Under the pieces are notes generated by a model. The model was not told where the DNA came from. It did not search any database and worked only from the letters and a program-made list of their open reading frames with translations. DNA of 64,000 bases. Source: Poa pratensis (Eukaryota; Streptophyta; Magnoliopsida; Poales; Poaceae). Of this stretch, positions 1 through 11,072 are shown one piece after another. The stretch's first letter is position 1; each line of letters opens with the position of its first letter. Both the position numbers and the translations under genes were made by a program. The stretch lies in contig CAMZMU010000027.1 in the NCBI GenBank assembly GCA_947311845.1, positions 30,891,723 through 30,955,722 on the forward strand, written 5' to 3'.

Positions 1-1200
1 TCCAAACTCATATGAACTTGTTTGATTAATAAATTTGAGTTGTGTGTGTTTTCTTGGTAGACTTGTTTGCATATACATTTTGGAAGGGGAAAGAATTCAG
101 CCTCGCGATTTTGTTTAAACTATACTATAAAAATATATCATCCTAACAAGTTACTACAATTGACAATAGCTAAAGTAATGCTATTAAAACCCTATGATGT
201 GTAGTACATGATATTGACTGCATGTAGCTAAACTAATGGTTGTTCTCCTTTTGTTAGCTAGACTGAGTGAAGTGATGGTGATTGTTGTTGTTGTTGTAGT
301 GATTTAGGTGCTTTATTCGAGTGCTTATATAGCAAACTGATAACTGCAGCAAAGTTTAGTTCAAACTGATGGTATTGCATGATGCAAATGATGTGCTTTA
401 TTACAATCTTAATTTGAAAGTTTAATTTACTTTACAAATTATATACTGAATTTGACTCACAAAACTCAAATTGCACATGCATTGCCCAAACCGATGACTA
501 AATTCAAATTTCACACACACTCGGCTCTGGGATATCAACATTGAGCTTCTTTACAATGTAACACAGATCCTTCAGCCAAGCGAACAAGGTATATGCCCGT
601 TTGCAGACCTACTTGACATGGTGACATTTTTCCAAATGGCTCCAATGTAAAATCACATGAGAAGTTTGTAAAAATAAACACCATGACACCCCTAGCCCGC
701 TCGCGTGTCACGTACTCACTTAATGGTGGGTCTGGCACGTCGTGACGAGTGACTAACGTGCACAAAAGAGACTAGTTTATAACCCTTTTTCTTTTGCAAA
801 ATATGACTCCATGACTATAATGTGGGCAAGTTGGTAGACCACGGATGTTTTTTTCTCTATTTTACCCGTAGCTAAATCTCTTTCGAGCGTTGAACAAAGA
901 GGAATACATATACAAACATTTTGTAAAAATTGGAGGAACTTCTTGTTCCAAACGTGGGCTGGCCTAGAATGACGACTCGGGCAGCATCATTCTGTCGAGT
1001 ACTGTAGTAGCAACGCACACGTGACGCAACTCACGCAAATGGACACACATCGCAAAAGTTCCCTGGTAGACTTTGGGAGCTGGCGTAGTGAGTCGCCAGA
1101 ATCCAACCCACCTACACACCTCCACGCCATTACTACTAAACTGCAAAAGCTCCCAAAGAACTCCACTGAAACACAGGAAATTCACGAAGAAAAGCTTCTA
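1..1200. other. AT-rich upstream region, no gene seen
   Basis: No reading frame here resembles a known protein and no mobile-element ends were found. The last part is the upstream flank of the FLA4-like gene. No convincing TATA box was placed; a pyrimidine-rich 5' leader seems to begin around 1200. Confidence 0.5.
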
Positions 1201-1283
1201 CTTTCACACTCCTCGCTCATCTTCTTCCAGCTCACTTCCCCACGCCACTGCACACTGCAGCACGTCACACTAGCCTGGAGGAG

Positions 1284-2575
1284 ATGGGGAGAGGTTCCCC
1301 TCCCGCTCCACGCCTCGCGCTCATCGGGGTGCTGCTGCTGCTCCTGCTCGCGGCGCTGCCTTCCCCGGCGGCCGGGGTCAACGTGACGGCCGTGCTCGCG
1401 GCGTTCCCCAACTTCTCCGACTTCACGCGGCTGCTGGCATCCAGCCCGGTGGCCGGCGAGCTGGCCGGGCGGTCGTCGCTGACGCTGCTGGCCGTGCCCA
1501 ACGCCAACCTGCCGCGCTCGCCCTCCGCATTCGCCGCGGCCTCCGGCGCCGACCTCGCCGACGTGCTGCGCTACCACGTCCTCCTCGAGTACCTCTCCCC
1601 GTCCGACCTCGCCCGCCTCCCGCCTCGGGGAAGCTCGTCACCACGCTGTTCCAGACCACCGGCCGCGCCACCTCCGACCTCGGCGCCGTCAACTTGACCG
1701 CCGTGGCCGCGGGCGACAACAACAGCCCCACCGTCGTCGTCCGCTCGCCGGCGCCGTCCCCGGGGCCGTCGTCGTCGTCGAACGCCACCTTCCTCGGCGC
1801 CGTCACCGAGCGTCCCTACAACATCAGCGTGCTCGCGGTGAGCGGCCTCATCGTGCCATCCGGCTTCGACATCGCGGCTTCCGGGTCCGAGACCCGCCCC
1901 TGGTCCCCCGCGGTGAACATCACCCGCGTCCTCACCGACGCCCGCGGCTTCAACGTGGCCGCCTCCATGCTCGAGGCCTCGGGCGTCGCGGACGACTTCG
2001 AAGCCGACGAGCGCGGCGCCGGCGTCACCATCTTCGTCCCCACCGACGAGGCCTTCGCCGACCTCCCCGCCACCGACCGCCTCCAGTCCCTCCCCGCCGA
2101 CCGCAAGGCCGTCGTGCTGCGCTACCACGTCCTCCACTCCTACTACCCGCTGGGGTCCCTCGAGTCCATCGTCAACCCCGTCCAGCCCACGCTCGCCACC
2201 GAGTGCACCGAGGCCGGACGATTCACGCTCAACATCACGCGCTTCAACGGCTCCGTCGCCATCGACAGCGGCGTCGTGCAGGCGTCCATCACCCGCACGG
2301 TGTTCGACCAGAATCCCGTCGCGGTCTTCGCCGTATCCAAGGTTCTGCTGCCCAAGGAAATGTTCGGCCGCCAGGGCGACACTGATACCGCCGCAAGGGC
2401 GGTGCCACCGGCCACCAAGGCTCCGGACGTCTCTGGTGGCCTGGGGACGCGGCCGGCGAAGCTGTTTTCGCCGCCAGCCCTCCAGGGTACGGACATCAAG
2501 TCATCGTCGGCATCGGCGAGGGACGCAAATTGGCGGTGTATAGGATTGGCATTCCTACTCCTACCTCTGGTATGA
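1284..2575 (+). CDS. FLA4: Fasciclin-like arabinogalactan protein, FLA4/SOS5 type (one-base frameshift)
   Basis: Family role: a secreted, GPI-anchored cell-surface glycoprotein. The Arabidopsis counterpart FLA4/SOS5 is needed for normal root cell expansion under salt and acts with the FEI receptor kinases. Seen here: an N-terminal hydrophobic signal peptide (first ~30 residues); a first FAS1 domain with TLLAVPN, a RYHVLLEYL YH-type motif and NISVLAVSGLIVP; an AGP-type stretch (SPAPSPGPSSSS); a second FAS1 domain with VTIFVPTDEAF, RYHVLHSYY and VFAVSKVLLPKE; many N-x-S/T sites; and a hydrophobic C-terminal GPI-signal-like tail ending FLLLPLV. There is no intron. The frame breaks at the CCC run 1619-1621. 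One lost C would explain it, because FAS1 sequence continues immediately in the other frame. With that base the product would be about 430 residues, close to the family size. The break is either a real null mutation or a sequencing error. Family assignment is firm; functionality is uncertain. Confidence 0.93.
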
Positions 2576-5500
2576 GGATCCATCCAGGTTCCTCGCTTGC
2601 TTTCTCAAATATGTTCTTCCTCTTTACCATTTACCCTCTCTCTAGACTGAATGAATGTGTACACCAGGATTGGAATGGGGAGAGAATTCCGTAGAGTCAA
2701 TGTAGCAGTAGCAATTATTTTTTGGTTTCTTCACTTAAGTAGGGAAATAATGATAATACCATGTGTACAAATCCTTGCAATCGAACAGTGTGTTTGGAGC
2801 TTATTCCTCCTGTAGCTGACTAGCTCTGTTTGTCTTTGCACCGAGGCTCACAATTCCAATTCTACCACATGGAGTCAGGATTGTGGAGTGGAATCAGCAC
2901 TTGATTACTGCTCCTACCCTGTTTACCCGGGACTAGTCGGTGGGGTTCCCTGGGTATGAGGAAATAGATAGAGACAGGCAGGTGGGCAACTGGGCATGGT
3001 GAGTGGGAATGGGCTGCTGGCCAGCCCAGAACGCGGCATGTCCGTCAACCTGCATTTGATTAGATTCTACTGCCCTCACTGCTGACATCGCCCTACTCTA
3101 CACATAGTGTAAATTGGGTAAATGTTCGAACGAACGCCTACCATATAGTCCGCACTGATCATTGACGATATTGCAGGCGGTTAAATCTTATAATATGGTT
3201 GTTGGCATTTTTCGCAGCCAAAACCGCCTATGCCAACAATTGCTAAAGAGAAGAAAAAATTGCATCTTTTACAGTGTATAGGAAGTTAAGTCCGATAAGT
3301 TACAGACACTTCACACACCATATAGAGCGAGAGACAGTTGTCGGTATGTCCTTTGTGGCTTTGTAGCCGTAGTTCTTTCCCAACATTCGGTGGTGTTTCA
3401 TGTCCAGGATGATCTCATTTGGATGTCATTTTGCTATAATTTAGCTAGTGAAGTGGCCCATGTTTAGTTTATCAGTTCCTGGGCCTATTCCCTAATGTGC
3501 AAGCTTCCAGTGAGCCATGGAACTCGGATGATCTCGCGGTAAAATATGAAGTTTATCCGGTTCCAAAGGGAACATGTACTTGTTTTCTAATATGCACGCG
3601 ATGACCCAATTATTCATTATTTCCGAAGTTGCACCCATGCGTTGTCTAGTTATACTAGTTTGCAAGAGATTAACTCAGACCGAGTCTGTAAGGAAAATCC
3701 ACCAGAACTTACATCGGGACATGTGCTACGACCAGTATTAATAACCCATTTGCTCTTTATCTGCAAAGACTTATTTGCTCGTTACATTTGTGACTGATCG
3801 AGCACTATCTCTACCACAGTAAAACATGAAAGAAGAATAAATGGTCAGATCTGGGATGTACTATTCAGATTGAGGGTACATTCATCATATGAACTGAGTT
3901 ATTTTATGTCAGTGAAAATATATGAGGGGTGACGCTGGGCAATGGCTGGTTTTTTTTTTGTGCTGGTCAAGATTGAGTTTGGTCTTGCCATGATGATTGC
4001 TGGTGTGCTGGAGAGACAAATGACTGGTTCAGCTAATCATTGTGGGTTGCCCATCTACAGTCTACAATGAAATGAAATGGTCCATGAATGTACTGTTTCA
4101 TGCATTTGCATCTATGTCTTGCCCTCTCTGATGTAGTATTCATCATGCTCTCGAGTACTGTCATCCCCACCGTTGTACTATTTCTTTTGCCTCCTATGTG
4201 TACTTGCCTCTCTGATGTGGGCAACTAATGTGAGATAGCTTACATTTATGTGATAGTTGGGCTTCATCAGTACTGAATAAAAGTTGCCCATCTTTTTTCC
4301 CAAGAGTTTGATTTTCCTAAGCTCGTTATCTGAATTTCCTCCCATTTTATTTAAGTTCACTTTTACCTCTTTTGTGCAACTTAACCATTCATGTACAACA
4401 AGTGTGCAACTACCTTGTGTTTGGATGGTTACGAGGTTGGTTGTATTCCCAGCCCACCATTGGTTGAATATTCCCTCAATGGAGGCAATGTTCCTGTAGA
4501 AAGTTCAACAAGTGTGCAGCTATACAATGGTATGTGGAATTCATTTTTGTTGTTCCATAGGTATGAAATAAATATTATGCTACGCCACAGGTTTCCTTTG
4601 GATGAACTATTGTGTTCCATATAATTATGCACAATGGAACTGCTCACCTGTAATGTACCTGACGGCACTTTTTAACGAAGATAAAGAGAAATGTATGCAT
4701 ATTTACTATAGGGTAGTTGTAGATTTTTTGTAAAGAATGTGAACATAGATTAATCTGTGTTTTTAGTGGTATATGATGGCAACTTTTTTGCTCTTTTGCT
4801 AGTAATGTCCAAATTAAGTAGCAGTGATTAGGAGAGTCCAAGGAGGAGTAAAACTTACTCCTGTATTGTTAACCATAACAGTTTTGTAAAGATTTTTTGG
4901 GCTGAATGACTTGGAAGGATGTGAAAGAATACATCATAGACATACCAGCACCACATGCTAGAAATGCTTAGATGGAGAAAAGGCGTGAATCCACTTATGA
5001 TCCAACTGATAGAGCACATTTGATGTCAGTGGAGGCTTTTGATTAATACGTCAGCGAAAGTTAGTTTGTGGTATTGTGTATATCTTTGTACTGTCTATTT
5101 TTGATGATTAGCTATACTGGTGTCCGAACCAGCTGCAACAAGATCTGTATCTGGCACAAATTGTTTGATTTTGTTAGGGAAATGGAAGTGCTTACTAGCT
5201 AGTAGGTTCCAATGACATCATTTACCCTGTGTTTGATAGCCACAAAAGTCAATTACTGACTGGTTGGTGAAGAAAGTAAATGATTTCAGATTACTCGCAG
5301 CACCACTAGTTTCTGAACTCTTGTATCTATTCTTTCACCTCTTTTCGGATTACATATATGCATTTCTGTTCTTAATTACTCCATGATGTTTTTATTATTC
5401 ACTTATGCTTAATTCTGCTATAAAAGTGAGCCGTATTCGTTTTGGATTATACTCTGAGATGTGTTTGCTTAATTCGTTATAGTTTCTTATGTTTACATAT

Positions 5501-6192
5501 CCACTTTTGAGGATTTACTGGAATTATCTGTGTTGCAGAAAGGAATACTCCGATAACATTAGTTTGGTACATAATTCTGTTGTGACCTTTTTGGCTGAGC
5601 CAGCTGAACATTATCTCTTCCCGCTGTGCATTTTCTGGACGGCAGATACATCTTTGGTACTGTACTTTCTCCTGGCTACTCGTAGTAACAGTTGTTGTAA
5701 TTTTCGAAAAGTAGGTCGAAAACAATTGGTATCATGATCGTAAACCATGTGATGACGACTACCAGTTTCGCACGCGGAAAGTAGTAGAGGGAAAAGAAAG
5801 GGTTTTGGGCATGGTTGCACTTGCATAGAGGGTTTATGCACATTGTTTTTGCTTGGAGGATAATAGGTGTAACCTGGTCCAGGAAAGGAACCAACATTCT
5901 GTACAAGTAGAAGAATTGGTATAGAAAACACACTTGAAAACGCAGCTAGCTTGCATGTTGTAAGTTACAAAATACTAACTGCACAGGCACAAGTTCAGCA
6001 ATAGGTAGGTGGAATGGATTACAGTAAGTAAAATAGCTATGATCCTCCATTGTATCCCGTTTTAGACATGAGTTACAGGTGGCCTGAATTCAAGTAGAAC
6101 AATGGACTAGCCGCAGCGTGTACGCAGCTTGAACAGCCGATGGTCCTCGGTTCAACGTCTTCATTGAGTTTTCAGAAGTTCTTCATCACTGA
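2576..6192. other. Intergenic region between FLA4-like and BOBBER-like genes
   Basis: It holds the 3' flanks of two convergent genes. I see no ORF with recognisable homology on either strand. The base composition drops to AT-rich right after the FLA4 stop. The only structure noted is the imperfect inverted repeat at 3175-3239. Confidence 0.5.
3175..3239. repeat. Imperfect inverted repeat, possible MITE remnant
   Basis: Two nested pairs of complementary words can fold together: AGGCGGTT (3175-3182) with AACCGCCT (3222-3229), and TTGTTGGCA (3199-3207) with TGCCAACAA (3231-3239). The pairs overlap in order, so this is not one clean hairpin. No target duplication was recognised. Confidence 0.3.
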
Positions 6193-6812
6193 TTAGGGGA
6201 ATTTCGCCTTCGAGAAGTCCATCTCCGGGTGCTGAGCCATGAGTTTCTTGAGCATCTCATCCTTTTGCATCTCGTCGCTTGTCGGGAGACCCATCTGCTT
6301 CTGACGCTGGTCAAACATCATCTTCTCCACAGTTTGCCTAGTCTCAGGATCCAAATCAGAAAGCTTGCTACTCTCCGGCTCCACGCGTTGAGTGTCGACT
6401 TAGGGTCACCCTTGACCACGGATTTCCACCACTCCGTTTGATTCTGCTTCGTGAGCAATATAGAAAGGCACTTCTCATCCTCTATGCTCCAGAAACAGTC
6501 GCCAACTTTGACCGATTTGTGAAGCTCACCATCGATGATCGGAGGCTGGCCCTTCAGCCCGACCTTGAGATGATCCTTCTTGATCTCACAGACGACAAAC
6601 CGTGACTTGGTTCCTTCAGGAAGAGGGACGGAGAGATTAACCTCTGGCAACTGCTGAGTCCAGGAGTATTTCTCCAGGTCAAATCCGTTGCCAGCATTTG
6701 GTTTGTTGTCTGTGAGATTAACCGGCGCCGCCCTCTCCTCCGTCACCTGCGCCGCCGCCGCCTGCTGCTGCATCGACGCGTTGTCTTCCTGGATGTCGGA
6801 GATGATCGCCAT
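6193..6812 (-). CDS. BOBBER/NudC-type CS-domain chaperone (one-base frameshift)
   Basis: Family role: NudC proteins carry a p23/CS fold and act as small chaperones. Arabidopsis BOBBER1 is needed for development and thermotolerance. Seen: start MAIISD, a Gln/Ala-rich linker, and a CS domain at about residues 47-133 with [27 protein letters not shown] and [11 protein letters not shown]. The diagnostic C-terminal tail [19 protein letters not shown] follows and ends near [10 protein letters not shown]. The tail lies in another frame: one base is missing at about 6399 (plus-strand CC read as C). Corrected length would be about 206 residues, shorter than Arabidopsis BOBBER1 because the N-terminal helical region is absent. 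The whole sequence is one exon; I cannot tell whether this is the parent gene or an intronless retrocopy, and no poly(A) tract or flanking duplication was seen. The family call is firm. Confidence 0.9.
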
Positions 6813-6918
6813 GGCCGCCGCTATGTGCTTGCTACTCTAGGTTTTCGATTCGGGAACTCGCGCGCGTGTCGAGATCTCAGGTTGGGCGGATTTTGGATGC
6901 AGACGGCTATGGGCTCCG

Positions 6919-6924
6919 TTTATA
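6919..6924 (-). promoter_or_regulatory. TATA box of the BOBBER-like gene
   Basis: TATAAA on the minus strand lies about 107 bp upstream of the BOBBER start codon at 6812. The spacing suits a plant core promoter with a short leader. A promoter of its own argues somewhat against a dead retrocopy. Confidence 0.6.
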
Positions 6925-7117
6925 TTGAGACCTCTGCGGCCGGCCCCGGCTTTTGGTCTCCAAGATTCTTGAGGAAACCGGAGCGAACTTGTATTCGGTT
7001 CAAACCGTTCAAGAGCTACGATGTCTGCTCGAATTCGTGCTGGGATCGGACGTGATGGTACGTCCAGATCTCTTTCCCAGAAAACAATGATTGCTAAGAA
7101 AACCAGCCAATAGAACT

Positions 7118-7840
7118 TTTTTTTTGAAAGCCCACGTATATTCAACATAATACCACGTACAAAGTACATAGTACAGAAACGAACAACAGCAGTACATACG
7201 CAGGGGATTCAGAGCTCAAGCAAACCACAGCATCACCTCCGGCGTCGACGACGAAGGCCGCCGTCCTCCTTCTCACCGCACCCCGAGAGCACCTTTCTTG
7301 TTGAAGATCGCCGCAAGGCCCGTCCGCCGCGCAGCGGCGGAGCTTGTGCCGATGAACGAGCACGGCGAGTGCCCTCCCGCTCCATCTTCTCCACCTTGCC
7401 GCAACCGTCTTCGGCGCCGAAGCCGACAGGATCCGCCGGGCAAGCCCCGCCCTGAGTTCCAGCCGCCAGATCCGCCGCCAGCACGGATCCGACGGGAGGC
7501 CGACAGACTCGAGCACCACGCCGGGCCTCGAGCCTCCGCAAGTCGAGCGTGTCGACGACGAGCTCCTAGGAGCACCTTCGCCGGAGAAGAACGCCCCGAC
7601 ACAAAACACCCGCCGCCAGCAGCACCTCCTCCAAAGCAACGCCGGCGGTGACTCCACCCTATCCTACCATATATACAAGCCGGAGCCGGGGATCCCCCAC
7701 CCTCCCGCCGCCGAGGCGGCCGACGGAGGAGAGGAATCCCGCGGCTCAGCGGCGAGCACGCGGTGGATCGGCCGAGATCGCCCAAAAAACGCCTTTCGTC
7801 TCTCTGCTACAGTGGCGGGAGAGGAGAGGATAAGGGTCCA
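7118..7840 (-). mobile_element. Poly(A)-tailed retroposon inside the LINE, with target duplication
   Basis: The insert begins with a plus-strand T-run (from 7116), i.e. the poly(A) tail of a minus-strand element. It is bounded by a direct repeat of CCAGCCAATAGAACTT (7103-7118 against 7841-7855, the last T shared with the tail). That is the signature of LINE-driven retroposition. The body is GC-rich (7200-7660) with long but unrecognised open frames on both strands, so it may be a truncated LINE 5' region or a retroposed transcript. I do not assign it a coding function. Confidence 0.8.
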
Positions 7841-9082
7841 CCAGCCAATAGAACTTGGCATGTCGTAAGATGGTTAGGAGGATGGGATGCGGACAAACTT
7901 AAAGCTGTGTTTTTTGTTGGAGACGTTAATGATATTCAGAAGATCACCGTAGGCGTAGGCAGAGCTGGAACAGGAGACTATCAAGCTTGGAACTACACCA
8001 AAAACGGGATCTTCAGTGTCAAATCAGCGTACCACCTAAAAATGCATTTAGATAGGCAGAAGCAACCCTCCACGGGCTCCACAAGTTCCATTGACGATCA
8101 CCAAGGGTGGCTGTCTCTTTGGGCGGCGGCAGTCCCGGGGAAGGCCAAGATTCATGTTTTGCGTATGGTGAAGAACGGTTTGGCCGTCGGTGAGGAGCTG
8201 CAGCGCCGGAAAATCAAGGAGGGGGTGAAGTGTATCGCGTGTAACCGGGAGGAGTCGATGTTACATCGATTCTGGAGATGCCCGCACTCGATGGCGGCCT
8301 GGGACTGCATCCGTGACATAACTGGACTCGAGCTACAGGCTCCTGACGCCACGGTGTGTCGGGCGAGAGAGCTGGAGGGCTGTATACTGGATTGGCTGGG
8401 AATACTGGATGAAAGGGAGCTAGCTGTAGGCATGATGATGCTGTATCAACCGTGGTTAGCACGGAATGAGGCTCGTGACGAGAAGCAAATCGAGGACCCT
8501 AGAGGTATCGCCCGGAGGGCTTTGTTTCTTGTCGAAGAATGGGCTGGGCTCAAGGCTGACATAGCAACACCCCAACCGAAGGATGTGGAGCAATGGCTCC
8601 CGCCAGAGGAGGGATGGGTTAAGGTGAACGCGGACGGAGCTTTTAATGCGAGCTTGGAGCATGGAGGGTGCGGTGCTGTTCTTCGGAACCACCTCGGTGT
8701 TTTCCTCGCCGGAGAATGCTGTTTTTTGCCCTTGGTTGCTGACCCTGAGAGAGCGGAGCTCCTGTCGTGCAAGATGGCGCTAGGCCTGGCCGGGAGATTG
8801 CGAGCTTCTAACGTGATCCTGGAGACTGACTGTCTGAATGTGGTGGCCAAGCTGAAATGTAGCGGTTTGGATCGTTTAAGTCATGGTCCTTTGGTGGAAA
8901 AAATAAAGCAGCTGTTGCGGGGTTTTGCTAAAGCTACTGTTCGGCATACGAAGCGATCTGCGAATGGAGTGGCGCATCTCTTGGCGCAGGATGGTTCAAG
9001 CAATGGTGCGTGCAAGACCTGGGTGGGTTCTCCGCCTGGTTATATTGTTAGCAATTTGACATTTGAGTATGTCTTTAGTTAA
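7841..9082 (+). pseudogene. LINE pol remnant: zinc-binding RT end plus RNase H
   Basis: Truncated 3' end of a LINE polyprotein; the endonuclease and RT core are absent. The zf-RVT-like part has GIFSVKSAYHLKM, then LWAAAVPGKAKIHVLRM and a Cys/His cluster (CIACNREESMLHRFWRCP, about 8230-8285). An RNase H domain (about 8620-9000) follows, with acidic residues in VNADGAF, ERAELL and LETDCLN, and the end motif ANGVAHLLAQ. The frame is open from 7763, but codons before 7841 come from the inserted retroposon, so that apparent start is not the LINE's own. RNase H residues are intact, but without RT the copy is not autonomous. Confidence 0.85.
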
Positions 9083-9144
9083 TGCAGTTCTGTAAAATCT
9101 CAAAAAAAAAAAAAAGAAGGGTGTGTACCATAGCCAAAAAAAAA

Positions 9145-9346
9145 TTAAATCTTAGATTTGCCATTGATGTTTTTCATTTAGGCGTAATTTTCTTCACTGA
9201 GAGAAGATGTTCCGGTCAACAGCGAGACGACTGCACCTCAGTCTTTCAAAGGTCATAGGGGTAGAGTGTGTACACGTGCGTTCATAGGGGTGAGTGTGTG
9301 CACGTGTATGTGTGTGTCTGCATTGTACATGTTTGGCAAAAAAAAA
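9145..9346 (+). mobile_element. Au SINE, 5'-truncated or diverged
   Basis: The 3' half matches the SINE at 41783-42058: shared blocks include GTCAACAGCGAG, CATAGGGGTAG and GTTCATAGGGGTGAGTG, followed by a short A-run. It is flanked by a direct repeat ATAGCCAAAAAAA (9130-9142 and 9347-9359). It sits about 30 bp past the LINE poly(A). The tRNA-like 5' part is not recognisable here. Confidence 0.8.
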
Positions 9347-9359
9347 ATAGCCAAAAAAA

Positions 9360-10278
9360 TCAATCACGATTTCAACAAAAATGCCCCGTTCCCCGACTAA
9401 GCCGTACTCCTACACCGCTCGCGCACAAATTCGAGTGAGGAAAGTAGTAGCGATCATGAGGCGAACATGACCTAGCCACCGCCAGAAAGGCCAGCGATCA
9501 GTGTTTTATCCCATCTCCACCGGTGAGTCTGCTGGTCCCCTCTCCCTCCGCCCACTGCTCCGACGGCAGGAGTGAGGGGGGGGGGGTTCGGTTTCTCCGC
9601 TCTTTAGTTAGGTGTTGTTTTGCAGGTCGTGGGGCGCTGTTGGGGTGGTGGGAGCGGCGACGGGGCGAATAAATCTGTCTCAACTCTACTCCTACACTGG
9701 CGTTGTTTTTCATGGCGGTGTCTCGTAGTTGGTGGCATCACGTATTCACCGATATTTCATGTAAGTGTCTTTAGGGTTTTTGGAAGGTGTCGGCGAGGCG
9801 CGGCGACTTCATTAGATGAGTCTTTCCTTCTGCTCTGACAACGCCATGGTTGAGCAGAGAATTTTTCTAGGAGTACGTGCAGACGATTGTCTATGCTAGT
9901 GACGTACGGAAGATGGTGCACCTTGTGTTGGGTTTGTGGTTGGAGATTGACTTCTGATTCTCTACTCCGACGTCGTCGTGCGGGGGTGCCGGTTCTGAAG
10001 TTCGATGGCATGTTCGGGGTCGTGTTGCTCCGATCTGATTCTTTCAGCGACAATGCTCTGTCATATGGCAAACTATTTTGAAGATCTGGAAAACTGTTTA
10101 TCAACGATGGAGCCCTGTCAAGCTTGGGTAAAGAGGTGTTCTATCTCGCTTCACTTTGGTGGCTCTTAGGGTGGTGTCCGATGAGAGAGATACACATTGA
10201 TTTGTCAATAGGTTCATTCTATCTTTTATAGATTTGTAATATCGGTGTGTTCTTTATTTATCAATGAGAAATGTACTA
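9360..10278. other. Intergenic, no gene recognised
   Basis: Short open frames only, none with recognisable motifs. A G-run of about 10 bases lies near 9578. The stretch before 10278 is AT-rich and could be the end of an old retroelement, but this is not supported by a clear terminus. Confidence 0.4.
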
Positions 10279-10396
10279 CTCCCTCTGTCGAAAAATAAGT
10301 GTCTCAAGTTTGCTAAAAAATAGATGTATCTAGACATGTTACATCCACTTTTTGACAAACTTGAGACACACACTTATTTTGGGACGACGGAGGGAG
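10279..10396. mobile_element. Stowaway MITE (Tc1/mariner type)
   Basis: 118 bp bounded by TA (10277-10278 and 10397-10398). Ends are CTCCCTCTGTCG and CGACGGAGGGAG, and the inner arms AAATAAGTGTCTCAAG and CTTGAGACACACACTTATTT are nearly complementary, so the element folds into one hairpin. This is the common grass Stowaway structure. Confidence 0.95.
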
Positions 10397-11040
10397 TATG
10401 TTAAAAAAGAGTAGTAGCGAACGAGGAAAAAAAGTAGTAGCGGTAAATGCAAGGTTTTTGGCATGTTTGGACTGGATTGAAGCCACGTTCAGTCCGTAAG
10501 TTCAGTCCGTGGGGCGTAGGTGTAGGATTACTCTTTCTGATAACTACACTTTCCCCTGCTTCTATAGACTGTAGTCCAATTTGGTCCTGGGACGGATCAC
10601 ACGATTTCTGTGCATCAATTCAATCAGTATACTTTTGAGGATCGTGTTATTCACTCGCTACACCTTGGTCTGGGGATTTTCTTTCCCTTTCGTTTCGTCA
10701 TCAAATTCAGAACGGAGGAACACAATTCAGACGACCACCCAAAGTGCACACGTAGCTGCTGAGCAAGACCTGCTCTGCTCCAGGAAAAGAACCTAACATC
10801 TAAAGCTTATAATCATGGGGTGCTAGGAGGCTCACCGTTGCTCAGCCAATTCTGGCCGTAGATAAGGATTTACGGTCGATCTCAGCCGTCCGATCGCGCT
10901 GTTTTTTTTTTAAACTGTGACCGGTCCCACATGTCATCGACTCCGTGGCTGGAGATTTCGGTGCACGCAGCTGCGCGGTGGCAGTGGCCGTTATTCCGAC
11001 GGAGCCGCGCAGGGCAAAACGGTCTTTTCGCGTCTGGCGG

Positions 11041-11072
11041 TATATAGGCAGCAGCCCGCGGTCAAACCCTAG
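11041..11072 (+). promoter_or_regulatory. Core promoter: TATA box and telo-box
   Basis: TATATA at 11041-11046 is followed about 20 bp later by AAACCCTA (11065-11072), the telo-box common in plant 5' leaders. A pyrimidine-rich, GC-rich leader then follows. The arrangement suggests plus-strand transcription. Confidence 0.5.

Larger units (their letters stand above)
7091..9114 (+). mobile_element. 5'-truncated LINE with poly(A) tail, interrupted
   Basis: The 3' part of a plant non-LTR retrotransposon. It ends with a poly(A) run at 9102-9114, 20 bp after the ORF stop. Upstream, the frame is open only back to a stop at 7088-7090, so the 5' end is truncated nearby; the exact start is not visible and no target duplication was found. 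A second retroposon (7118-7840) is inserted in it. Removing that insert joins 7117 to 7856 in frame. Confidence 0.8.

Noticed and set aside
1600..1700. An intron to explain the FLA4 frame change
   Set aside because: No GT-AG pair is needed: conserved residues run on both sides with only one base to account for.
1571..2137. Long minus-strand open frames opposite the FLA4 gene
   Set aside because: They are shadows of a very GC-rich coding strand; no known motifs and no promoter.
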